Assembly (NCBI GenBank): GCA_029572965.1
Contig: JAKPQD010000379.1
Coordinates: forward strand, 1-61,449
DNA: 61,449 bases
Source of the DNA: Bacteroidota bacterium
Lineage (GTDB): Bacteria > Bacteroidota > Bacteroidia > Bacteroidales > DTGW01
Reading direction: 5' to 3'
Shown here: positions 7,300 through 14,685 of the stretch, piece after piece
Layout of the letters: every line of letters begins with the position of its first letter
Numbering within the stretch: the first letter of the stretch is position 1
Position numbers and translations under genes: made by a program
The notes under the pieces: model-generated
The model's database searches: none
Told to the model about the DNA's origin: nothing
Seen by the model: only the letters and a program-made list of their open reading frames with translations

Positions 7300-9228
7300 A
7301 TGAAACAAATCCTACTAATAATCCTAATCATAACATTGTCTTTTGTGCTGGTAAGCATTAACGCACAACAGCTATCTACAAAATCTGAAAAAGCCTTAAA
7401 ACTTTACGAGCTTGCTTTGAACCAAATGCAAATGAAAGATTATGGCGCTACTATTAAAATCCTCAATAATGCTGTTAAAACAGACAGCAGTTTTACAGAA
7501 GCATGGCTACTAATGGCCGATGCCGCCGATATGGCCGGAAACTACCAGTTATCAGCTAAAGCATGCAACGCAGCAATTAAATATGGTGGTACACAATACA
7601 AAATTGTTTACTTGTTTGCAGCACAGGCCAATTATCGGATTGGAAATTATGCCACAGCCATTGATATGGCAGAAAAATATATCGAAGCTAAAAGCTATTC
7701 GAAAAACCAATTAACGGAAGCCAATAAAGTGATTGAATACGCAAAGTTTGCCATGGAGGCCATTAAACATCCTGTCAAATTCAACCCTGTGCCCCTTGGA
7801 GATTCGATAAACACAAAATATGATGAATATTGGCCATGCATCACCGGAGATGATTCTACTTTGTTCTTTACCCGAAGAATTCCCAGAACAAAAGAACATG
7901 AACGTTTCCGGGACACTGTTCAAGAAGATATATTTGTCAGTAACCTAAATAAAAACGGATGGGGAAAAGCCCGCGGTATCAGCATTAATACAGAAAACAA
8001 CGAAGGGGCCCAGACTATTACTGCCGATGGGCAGCAAATGTTCTTTACAGCCTGTGACCGGGCTGATGGTTATGGTAAATGTGATATTTATTATTGCAAA
8101 AAAGAAGGGAACAATTGGAGCACTCCACAGAACCTCGGGAATATAGTAAATTCAGGTTATAGCGAAACTCAACCTTCTGTTTCTTCAGATGGACGAACCT
8201 TGTATTTTGCCAGCAACCGTCCGGGAGGAAAAGGCAAACAAGATATATGGGTGACATACCTCGATTCAAGCAACCAATGGACAAAACCAGTAAACCTTGG
8301 AGATAGCATTAATACAAATGATATGGAAGAATCTCCTTTTATACATGCAGATAATACAACGCTTTATTTTAGTTCAAAAGGCTGGCCAGGATTAGGAGCA
8401 TCTGATATTTTTATCAGTCGTAAAAAGAAAGACGGCTGGAGTTCGCCCAAAAACTTAGGTTATCCAATTAACACATACAACAATGAAGTAGGCCTAATTG
8501 TCAATGCTGCCGGAGATAAAGCTTATTACACCTCAGACCAGGACTCAGGAATGAAAAAAAACATTTACTCCTTTGCGTTATCTGAGAATACTATAAAACC
8601 CGGTAAAACTCTTTATTTTAAAGGTAAGGTTTATGATGCCGTTACCGGCAAACCATTGGGTGCCAACTTTGAACTAACCGACCTGGCCTTTAAAACCGTG
8701 GTGAGCAAAAATATTTCTAATACAATTACTGGTGAATTCTTAGTTTGTTTACCAAGTGGAAAAGATTACGGTCTGAACATCAATAAAAATGAATATTTGT
8801 TTTACTCCGAAAACTTTACCCTCAGTGATACAATCAGTACAAACAAGCCCGTAATAAAAAACATACCCTTACAACCTATCCAAAAAGGCAAAGGCGTAGT
8901 ATTAAAAAATATTTTCTTTACTACAGCTTCGTATGAACTAAATGAGAAGTCAAGTGTTGAACTAATGCAATTAGTGAATTTTTTGAAGCAACACAATACC
9001 TTGAAAATTGAAGTACGCGGACATACCGATGACACTGGTGATGCAATAGCCAATATAACGCTTAGCGAAAACCGGGCAAAAGCAGTGACAGACTTTTTAA
9101 CCACTCATGGTATAGATATTTCAAGGGTAAAATATAAAGGCTTTGGAGAAACAATGCCAATAGCCACAAATAAAACACCAGAAGGCAGGGCCCAAAACAG
9201 ACGAACCGAATTTGTAATTATTGAATAA
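7300..9228 (+). CDS. PorE-like T9SS-associated protein (TPR, beta-propeller, CRD, OmpA_C)
   Basis: The 642-aa exported protein starts MKQILLIILIITLSFVLVSINAQ, a clear signal peptide. Domain order is TPR helices (about 25-165), a WD40/PD40-like propeller with repeated S.DG..LYFASNRPGG-type blades (about 175-425), a carboxypeptidase-regulatory-like beta fold (KGKVYDAVTGKPLGANFEL, about 435-520), and a C-terminal OmpA-like peptidoglycan-binding domain (EVRGHTDDTG...SENRAKAV...GFGETMP). This is the architecture described for PorE of Porphyromonas gingivalis, which links the type IX secretion machinery to peptidoglycan. Unlike lipoprotein members it has no lipobox cysteine. Several proteins in this window carry T9SS sorting domains, so the system is in use. 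It could also be one of the many generic OmpA/PD40 paralogues. Confidence 0.8.
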   Translation: MKQILLIILIITLSFVLVSINAQQLSTKSEKALKLYELALNQMQMKDYGATIKILNNAVKTDSSFTEAWLLMADAADMAGNYQLSAKACNAAIKYGGTQYKIVYLFAAQANYRIGNYATAIDMAEKYIEAKSYSKNQLTEANKVIEYAKFAMEAIKHPVKFNPVPLGDSINTKYDEYWPCITGDDSTLFFTRRIPRTKEHERFRDTVQEDIFVSNLNKNGWGKARGISINTENNEGAQTITADGQQMFFTACDRADGYGKCDIYYCKKEGNNWSTPQNLGNIVNSGYSETQPSVSSDGRTLYFASNRPGGKGKQDIWVTYLDSSNQWTKPVNLGDSINTNDMEESPFIHADNTTLYFSSKGWPGLGASDIFISRKKKDGWSSPKNLGYPINTYNNEVGLIVNAAGDKAYYTSDQDSGMKKNIYSFALSENTIKPGKTLYFKGKVYDAVTGKPLGANFELTDLAFKTVVSKNISNTITGEFLVCLPSGKDYGLNINKNEYLFYSENFTLSDTISTNKPVIKNIPLQPIQKGKGVVLKNIFFTTASYELNEKSSVELMQLVNFLKQHNTLKIEVRGHTDDTGDAIANITLSENRAKAVTDFLTTHGIDISRVKYKGFGETMPIATNKTPEGRAQNRRTEFVIIE

Positions 9229-9272
9229 TTGTTGTAATTTAAACATGTTTTTAATCAAAAAACAAAATACAC

Positions 9273-10391
9273 TTGCCAAACATTATTCAAAATATTGCCT
9301 TTATCGTGTCTTTTAGTTTTGTATTTAACCTTACTGTCTTTGCCCAACCATACAAAACAGATGCCTTTGTTATTGAAAAAGCCATAAAAGTAACTGAAAT
9401 AAAAAACCAGTTTCGTTCCAATACCTGTTGGAGTTATGCTACAATAGACATGCTGGAAGCCGAACTATTGAAAAAAGGCAAAAAAGATATCCATCTTTCC
9501 GAAATGTTTGTAGTTTACAATGTTTATCTGGAAAAAGCAGAAAAATATTTCAGGATGCATGGTAAAAACAACCTTTCTGGAGGAGGAGCTTTATTTGATG
9601 TAATAAGTGCTATTGAAAAATATGGCATTGTCCCCTATGAAGCTTATTCGGGACTAATCAACGGAATGCAATACAACGACCATGTTGCCTTAGACAATCA
9701 GATAAGCGAAAAAATGAAGAAGGTCATTTCTTCAGAACAGGTATCAATGGATTGGAAAAAAGATATAATAAGCATTTTAGATAACAACCTGGGCACCCCC
9801 CCTTCAGAATTTACCTTTCAACAAGTACAATACACTCCTAAATCTTTTGCCCAATGGCTAAATATCAAGTCTTCCAATTATATTCTTTTTTCCTCGTTTA
9901 TATATAAGCCTTTATATAAAAACTTTGTTGTAGAAGTCCCTGATAATTGGGCAATGGGCCAAGCCTTTAATGTAAAACTGGACGAAATGATTAATATCAT
10001 TGAATACTCTATCAACAACGGTTACACAGTTGCTGCCACAATAGACAACTCAGAAAGTGGTTTTAACTGGAACAAAGGTATAGTAAGGGTAAAAGACGGA
10101 GACCCCGACCTAGACAGCGAGCCAAAAATTACTGCTCAAATGCGGCAAAAGGCTTTTGACGAATACCAAACCACTGATGACCACAGCTTATTAATTATGG
10201 GTATTGCCTTAAGCAAAACCGGTGAAAGGTATTTTCTGGCCAAAAATTCATGGGGGACAGAAAACACAAAATTAGGAGGATATTTGTATATTTCGGAAGC
10301 GTATATTCGCTATAAAGTTTTAACCATTTTAGTAAATAAATCAGGAGTTCCGGGGGATATCCTGATGCAATATAACAATACATGCAATTAA
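9273..10391 (+). CDS. Secreted papain-family (C1) cysteine peptidase
   Basis: Peptidase of the C1 clan, similar to C1B/aminopeptidase C-like proteins of Bacteroidota. The N-terminus (about 1-25, ending FNLTVFAQ) is a signal peptide. The catalytic set is visible: Gln46 (oxyanion), Cys52 in RSNTCWSYA, His304 in DDHSLLIMG, and Asn325 in KNSWGT. There is no obvious propeptide. The start is a TTG at 9273 because an in-frame stop (9252-9254) lies upstream and no ATG precedes the signal peptide. The gene follows the PorE-like gene by 44 nt and precedes the MFS gene by 10 nt. Substrate unknown. Confidence 0.85.
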   Translation: MPNIIQNIAFIVSFSFVFNLTVFAQPYKTDAFVIEKAIKVTEIKNQFRSNTCWSYATIDMLEAELLKKGKKDIHLSEMFVVYNVYLEKAEKYFRMHGKNNLSGGGALFDVISAIEKYGIVPYEAYSGLINGMQYNDHVALDNQISEKMKKVISSEQVSMDWKKDIISILDNNLGTPPSEFTFQQVQYTPKSFAQWLNIKSSNYILFSSFIYKPLYKNFVVEVPDNWAMGQAFNVKLDEMINIIEYSINNGYTVAATIDNSESGFNWNKGIVRVKDGDPDLDSEPKITAQMRQKAFDEYQTTDDHSLLIMGIALSKTGERYFLAKNSWGTENTKLGGYLYISEAYIRYKVLTILVNKSGVPGDILMQYNNTCN

Positions 10392-10401
10392 CCAGCAACT
10401 C

Positions 10402-11685
10402 ATGGAAAAGAACATCAAGAAAGTAATTAATGCCTGGTGTTCGTACGATATAGCCAACTCAGCATATAATTTAGTTATCACATCTACTATTTTTCCCATT
10501 TATTATCATGAAGTAACGCAAAAAGTCATCAGCTTTTCGTTCCCATTTGATAAAATATTGACTATACGCAATACCGTTTTATACGATTACACTATTGCTG
10601 TTGCATATCTGCTTATCATTATGCTGTTACCATTACTTTCGGGCATTGCAGACTGTGGTGGTTATAAAAAGCGGTTTATGAGGTTTTTTACACTACTTGG
10701 AGCTATCTCTTGTATCTCATTGTATGGATTTAACGCCAATCACCTTGCTATAGGGTTGCTGGGCGCGGCATTTGCTGTTATTGGCTTTGCCGGCTCGCTG
10801 GTGTTCTACAATTCTTTTTTGCCAGTCATTGCCTCTCCCGAGCACCATGACAAAATTAGTGCACGTGGTTTTTCATGGGGATATGCCGGAAGTGTTTTGC
10901 TTTTGCTTCTCAACCTGATTATTATTTTTAATTACCAATCTCTGGGCTTCAGTTCAGCATTAAATGCTATGCGTTTTGCATTTATCACCGTGGGCATTTG
11001 GTGGATTGCTATTTCTTCTTTTTCTTTCTATTATTTACCAGAAGAAGTAAAAGAAAAAAGGTTTCATTTGTCCAACATCTCCAAAGGATATGACGAGATT
11101 ATAAAAGTATTCAGAAAAGTGAAGCAAGCTCCATCCCTCAAATGGTTTTTACTGGCCTTCTTTTTTCTTTCCATGGGGGTACAAACCATCATGCTTGTAG
11201 CTACCATGTTTGGCAAAGAAGAAATACACCTTTCGGGCGAAAGCCTTATTGTAACTATTTTGCTTTTACAAATACTTGGTATCATTGGAGCAACTCTGTT
11301 TGCTAAGGTTTCAGAACGTAAAGGGAACAAAGCTTCACTGATTATCATGCTTGTGATGTGGATTAGCATTTGTATTGTTGCATTTTTTATCAAAACCCAA
11401 GCCCAGTTTTATGGTCTTGCTGCTGCAGTAGGGCTTATCATGGGAGGAATACAATCGCAAAGCCGTTCAACATACTCCAAATTGATACCAGCAACTGATA
11501 CTGCTTCGTATTTCAGTTTTTATGATGTATGCGAAAAGTTTGCCATTGTCTTAGGTATGTTTTTCTTTGGACTGGCCGAACACTATATGGGCAATATGCG
11601 TTGGAGCGCCTTGCTTTTATCAATATTCTTTATAGCTTCATTATTAATAATTTCAAGGATTAGCCTAACGAAAAAATCAAAATAG
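10402..11685 (+). CDS. MFS transporter, UMF1 (Atg22-like) family
   Basis: Polytopic inner-membrane protein of 427 aa with about 12 hydrophobic helices. The N-terminal INAWCSYDIANSAYNLVITSTIFPIYY segment, and a second half starting after a long cytoplasmic loop (about 210-240), are characteristic of the UMF1 / Atg22-like branch of the major facilitator superfamily. The loop after helix 2 (SGIADCGGYKKRFM) corresponds to MFS motif A. Substrate is unknown; eukaryotic relatives export amino acids. It lies 10 nt after the C1 peptidase gene and is probably co-transcribed, so peptide or amino-acid export is conceivable. Confidence 0.85.
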   Translation: MEKNIKKVINAWCSYDIANSAYNLVITSTIFPIYYHEVTQKVISFSFPFDKILTIRNTVLYDYTIAVAYLLIIMLLPLLSGIADCGGYKKRFMRFFTLLGAISCISLYGFNANHLAIGLLGAAFAVIGFAGSLVFYNSFLPVIASPEHHDKISARGFSWGYAGSVLLLLLNLIIIFNYQSLGFSSALNAMRFAFITVGIWWIAISSFSFYYLPEEVKEKRFHLSNISKGYDEIIKVFRKVKQAPSLKWFLLAFFFLSMGVQTIMLVATMFGKEEIHLSGESLIVTILLLQILGIIGATLFAKVSERKGNKASLIIMLVMWISICIVAFFIKTQAQFYGLAAAVGLIMGGIQSQSRSTYSKLIPATDTASYFSFYDVCEKFAIVLGMFFFGLAEHYMGNMRWSALLLSIFFIASLLIISRISLTKKSK

Positions 11686-11700
11686 TTGCTGTTTTTTTCG

Positions 11701-11728
11701 TTGGAGAAAAAAAATCTTTTACTTTTGC
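11701..11728 (+). promoter_or_regulatory. Promoter of tRNA-Lys
   Basis: TTG at 11701 and the perfect -7 box TACTTTTGC at 11720-11728, 19 nt apart start-to-start, precede the tRNA by 18 nt. This is a textbook Bacteroidota housekeeping promoter. Confidence 0.7.
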
Positions 11729-11745
11729 AATCTCAAAAAAGAATT

Positions 11746-11818
11746 GACTTCGTAGCTCAGCTGGTAGAGCAATTGACTCTTAATCAATGGGTCGAGGGTT
11801 CGAATCCCTCCGAGGTCA
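11746..11818 (+). tRNA. tRNA-Lys (anticodon CTT)
   Basis: A full cloverleaf can be drawn. The 7-bp acceptor stem pairs GACTTCG with CGAGGTC. The D arm contains AGCTCAGCTGGTAGAGC. The anticodon stem ATTGA/TCAAT has loop CTCTTAA, giving CTT. The T arm is GAGGGTTCGAATCCCTC and the discriminator base is A. CCA is not encoded. Confidence 0.95.
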
Positions 11819-11831
11819 CAAATGGCAGCGT

Positions 11832-11863
11832 GCGGTACAAAGCTTTACTTGTACCGCTTTTTT
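11832..11863 (+). terminator. Intrinsic terminator after tRNA-Lys
   Basis: A 9-bp perfect stem GCGGTACAA (11832-11840) / TTGTACCGC (11849-11857) with an 8-nt loop is followed by TTTTTT. Confidence 0.8.
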
Positions 11864-11968
11864 GTGAGCAAAATGCACCTGTGATATAAAAAACGTGTAC
11901 TGATAAACGGGTATCTTGCAAAATGTAAAGCTTTGTAACTCTTGCCAGATAAAAAACATCACTTCTTG

Positions 11969-12886
11969 TTATTGCTTATTTTTTTTACCATCATAAACCA
12001 CAAATAAATTACTATTTAAATTTATCACATCGAAATGATGCATACCGTGAGAAAAATAAATACTTTTTTCGTGTGGTTTTAAAAACCATCTTTTATATGG
12101 TTTCATTTTTATATTATCATTACCATCAATTATAATTTCATATAATGAAAGTCCACTTCCATAGCCTTTTGAACTATTTTGAATTGGCATAATTATTTTA
12201 TTATCGTATTTAAAGATTCTTCCCCCGGGCCTTGATTCTGTCCCCAAAAGAAGCACTTTGTCAATCCGTTTGAAATCAGAAAAAAGATTATCAGATATCC
12301 AACAATAGAGCTTTCCTTTTTGACAACCAAATAAATAAATTTTACTATTGTGTTGCAGTAGAGTTGGATCTTTAATATTATCATATTTTAATAACACTCT
12401 GCACTTTTCCCACGTTAATGGGAACTTAACCGATTTGTATAGAATAACTTTTCCTGATTTTTGAGTTTCAGGTAACATATAAATATGTTTATTATACGCG
12501 AAAACTTGGGGATACGAAAGATGAAAGTCTTCATCAAGTACAATACCTAAATATTTAAACTTTACATTGATTGTGTCTTTTGAATAAAAAACACTAATAT
12601 CCCCATTTTTTTTAATAAACTGTTCAACAAATACATATATACCTGTTGAATCTTTAAATATAAAAGGGTCTGCAATAAAATTAAACGTTGAATCGCTTTG
12701 AATATCTTTTATAAGTAATTTTTTCTCAATTATAGAATCTATATCTTCTAAGTTGTTAATATTGCCATATCCAACAGTCCAAGAATCTTCATTTTTATCA
12801 ATAATGAAATATGCCTTATAAATATAAAAAAGTATGGATAAAAGAATTATCCCCAAAAAAACATAAAAGTACTTTACTTTTTTCAT
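11969..12886 (-). CDS. Membrane-anchored GINT1/GH43-like beta-propeller protein
   Basis: The 305-aa protein has one N-terminal membrane helix (about 5-27), then a soluble domain presumably outside the inner membrane. Features such as FIADPFIFKDSTGIYVFVEQ, a following G-D-I strand, FHLSYPQVFAYNKHIYMLPE, and later DPTLLQHNSKIYLFG match the five-bladed propeller found in the N-terminal part of glucosamine inositolphosphorylceramide transferase-like and formyltransferase-fused proteins of cell-surface polysaccharide clusters. Catalytic function is unproven. Base composition is noticeably more AT-rich and Asn/Lys/Ile-rich than neighbouring genes, and an IS remnant lies beside it, so horizontal acquisition is plausible. 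Confidence 0.6.
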   Translation of the reverse strand: MKKVKYFYVFLGIILLSILFYIYKAYFIIDKNEDSWTVGYGNINNLEDIDSIIEKKLLIKDIQSDSTFNFIADPFIFKDSTGIYVFVEQFIKKNGDISVFYSKDTINVKFKYLGIVLDEDFHLSYPQVFAYNKHIYMLPETQKSGKVILYKSVKFPLTWEKCRVLLKYDNIKDPTLLQHNSKIYLFGCQKGKLYCWISDNLFSDFKRIDKVLLLGTESRPGGRIFKYDNKIIMPIQNSSKGYGSGLSLYEIIIDGNDNIKMKPYKRWFLKPHEKSIYFSHGMHHFDVINLNSNLFVVYDGKKNKQ

Positions 12887-13054
12887 CCGTATGAATTTTT
12901 AACTTGCTAAAAAACAGTTGTTTAAGATATTAATATTTACTATTTATTTAAATGTAAGCAGATAAAACACCCGGATTTTATAAATGGAGTTTCTCTTTGC
13001 CTACAATCATGAGAGTTTCACATATTATTCACATCTGTACAATTTGTAAAAAAA

Positions 13055-13113
13055 AGGAGTTGGAGATTATCCGGTAAAAGATAATTTTACAATAACCACA
13101 AAAACCAACTCCT
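13055..13113 (+). repeat. Inverted repeat immediately upstream of the transposase remnant
   Basis: AGGAGTTGG (13055-13063) pairs with CCAACTCCT (13105-13113). An inner stem GTAAAA/TTTTAC (13074-13079 / 13085-13090) nests inside. The right arm ends at the ATG of the transposase fragment, so it would form a hairpin sequestering the start. It may be the control region or subterminal end of the lost IS. Confidence 0.55.
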
Positions 13114-13386
13114 ATGACAAAATTATCTCTTTTTTCTAAAATTAAAAGTTTGTTGCTTCAAAAACATATTTCGGATATTGTTAAAAAATGCAACTGCAAC
13201 AAGGTTAATAAAAGCATTGAAAGCCGGGGGCAATTAACCAGTATGATATTTTGTCATTTTAGGCAAGCCAATTACGGAGCATTTCAAATAGCTTACAAAG
13301 CTAAAGGGCAATATTTGAAGAATTCTTTATGCGTGGGCTACTACCTGCGTAAACAAATAAAATTTGTAAAATTTGCATTGCATTAA
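13114..13386 (+). pseudogene. IS4-family transposase remnant (N-terminal DUF4372 part)
   Basis: The 90-aa frame begins MTKLSLFSKIKSLLLQKHIS and continues with SRGQLTSMIFCHFRQAN, which resembles the N-terminal domain of IS4-type transposases of Bacteroidota (normally FS...L...KHQGDK...S.W.Q...MLFCQLA.A.S). It then breaks off: no DDE catalytic domain follows and the next 80 nt lead directly into the glycosyltransferase gene. A full transposase would be about 380-400 aa. I read this as the 5' end of a decayed insertion. No right-end inverted repeat or target duplication could be identified. Confidence 0.6.
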
Positions 13387-13469
13387 AATGAAAAAGAAAT
13401 ACAATCAACTATTACAACCTATATAGTTTACTATAAATCCTTTTCTTACCTTAGCGCAAACATTTTATT

Positions 13470-14576
13470 ATGGCATCTCGCATTGTATTGAGCGTCACCA
13501 ATGACATGGTTATTGACCAGCGTGTACACCGCATTGCATCTACATTAGCCAATGCCGGAAATGACGTTCTGGTTATTGGGCGATATACAGGCGTTTGGCC
13601 TGACTTTTCAGACAGGCCTTATAAGGTTCACCTGATGCGGCTTTGGTTCAAAAAAGGGTTTTTATTCTATGCCAATTATAATGTTTCTTTATTTTTCAGG
13701 CTACTCAGGACAAAATGTACAATACTGACAGCCAACGATTTGGACAGCCTGCCAGCCAACTGGATGGCAGCAAAGCTTAAACGAGTCGCCTTGTTTTTCG
13801 ATAGCCACGAATATTTCCCCGAAGTGCCCGAAGTGGTAAACCGCAAATGGGTTAAGCGGTTCTGGACTTTTATTGAAAAAACGCTTGTTCCGCGGGCCAA
13901 CTATCATTATACCGTTTGCCAGTCAATTGCTGACCTTTACAAATCAAAATACAACCTCGATTTTAAAGTGGTTCGCAATGTTCCTTTATTGAAAGATGAA
14001 GAAAACAGAGAAGTTGAAATCGAGCGAAACGAAAACATTATCATGTACCAGGGCGCTATCAATGTTGGCCGAGGCATCGAAAACATAATAGACGCTATGC
14101 CCATGATACCTGATGCAAAGCTTGTCATTGCCGGAGGAGGCCCCTTGGAAAACGATATAAAGAAAAGGATACAAGAAAGCCCTGCCCGCGAACGGATTAA
14201 ATACTTAGGGCGTTTGCCATTTCATCAACTTCACCAATATACAATACAAGCGCAGATTGGAATTTCGATAGAAGAAAACCTTGGGCTTAACTACTACTAT
14301 GCTTTGCCCAACAAGCTTTTCGATTATATACAGGCAGGTTTGGCCGTTGTTACTTCTGATTTTCCAGAAATGAAAAGGGTAGTTGATGAGTATCATATAG
14401 GAACAACCATAGATAACCGTAGCCCCGAAAACCTGGCCAATACAATAAACCCTATTTTAGCGGATAAAAAACAACTATCCGCCTGGCAAAACAACGCCCG
14501 CGCTGCCGCTGTTGAACTTTGCTGGGAAAAAGAACAAAATATACTTTTGTCAATTTATAAAGCTGTAAACGCTTAA
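13470..14576 (+). CDS. GT4-type glycosyltransferase
   Basis: A 368-aa GT-B fold enzyme. The N-terminal Rossmann half starts SRIVLSVTNDMVIDQRVHRIASTLANAGNDV, as in many GT4 enzymes that act on lipid or polysaccharide acceptors. The donor-binding half has GAINVGRGIENIIDAM, VIAGGGPLENDIKK and the acidic region SIEENLGLNYYYALPNKLFDYIQAG, which corresponds to the E(x7)E segment. No signal peptide or membrane helix. Likely peripheral on the inner membrane in surface glycan synthesis. It stands alone between the IS remnant and the CotH gene; the product cannot be named. Confidence 0.85.
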   Translation: MASRIVLSVTNDMVIDQRVHRIASTLANAGNDVLVIGRYTGVWPDFSDRPYKVHLMRLWFKKGFLFYANYNVSLFFRLLRTKCTILTANDLDSLPANWMAAKLKRVALFFDSHEYFPEVPEVVNRKWVKRFWTFIEKTLVPRANYHYTVCQSIADLYKSKYNLDFKVVRNVPLLKDEENREVEIERNENIIMYQGAINVGRGIENIIDAMPMIPDAKLVIAGGGPLENDIKKRIQESPARERIKYLGRLPFHQLHQYTIQAQIGISIEENLGLNYYYALPNKLFDYIQAGLAVVTSDFPEMKRVVDEYHIGTTIDNRSPENLANTINPILADKKQLSAWQNNARAAAVELCWEKEQNILLSIYKAVNA

Positions 14577-14685
14577 CCTAAACGTTGTTTTTATTTGTTA
14601 AATATTTCTCAAAAAAATTTTTTAAACATTTTTCGACTCACAGATAATATATCATTGCTAATTACTACACACTAACACTACATCT

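Noticed and set aside
9238-9272. ATG at 9245 as the start of the C1 peptidase
   Set aside because: It is out of frame with the peptidase, and an in-frame stop at 9252-9254 forbids any upstream start; the TTG at 9273 gives a proper signal peptide.
11794-13470. Search for an attachment-site duplication of the tRNA-Lys 3' end
   Set aside because: No second copy of the T-arm/acceptor sequence was found by eye in the following region.
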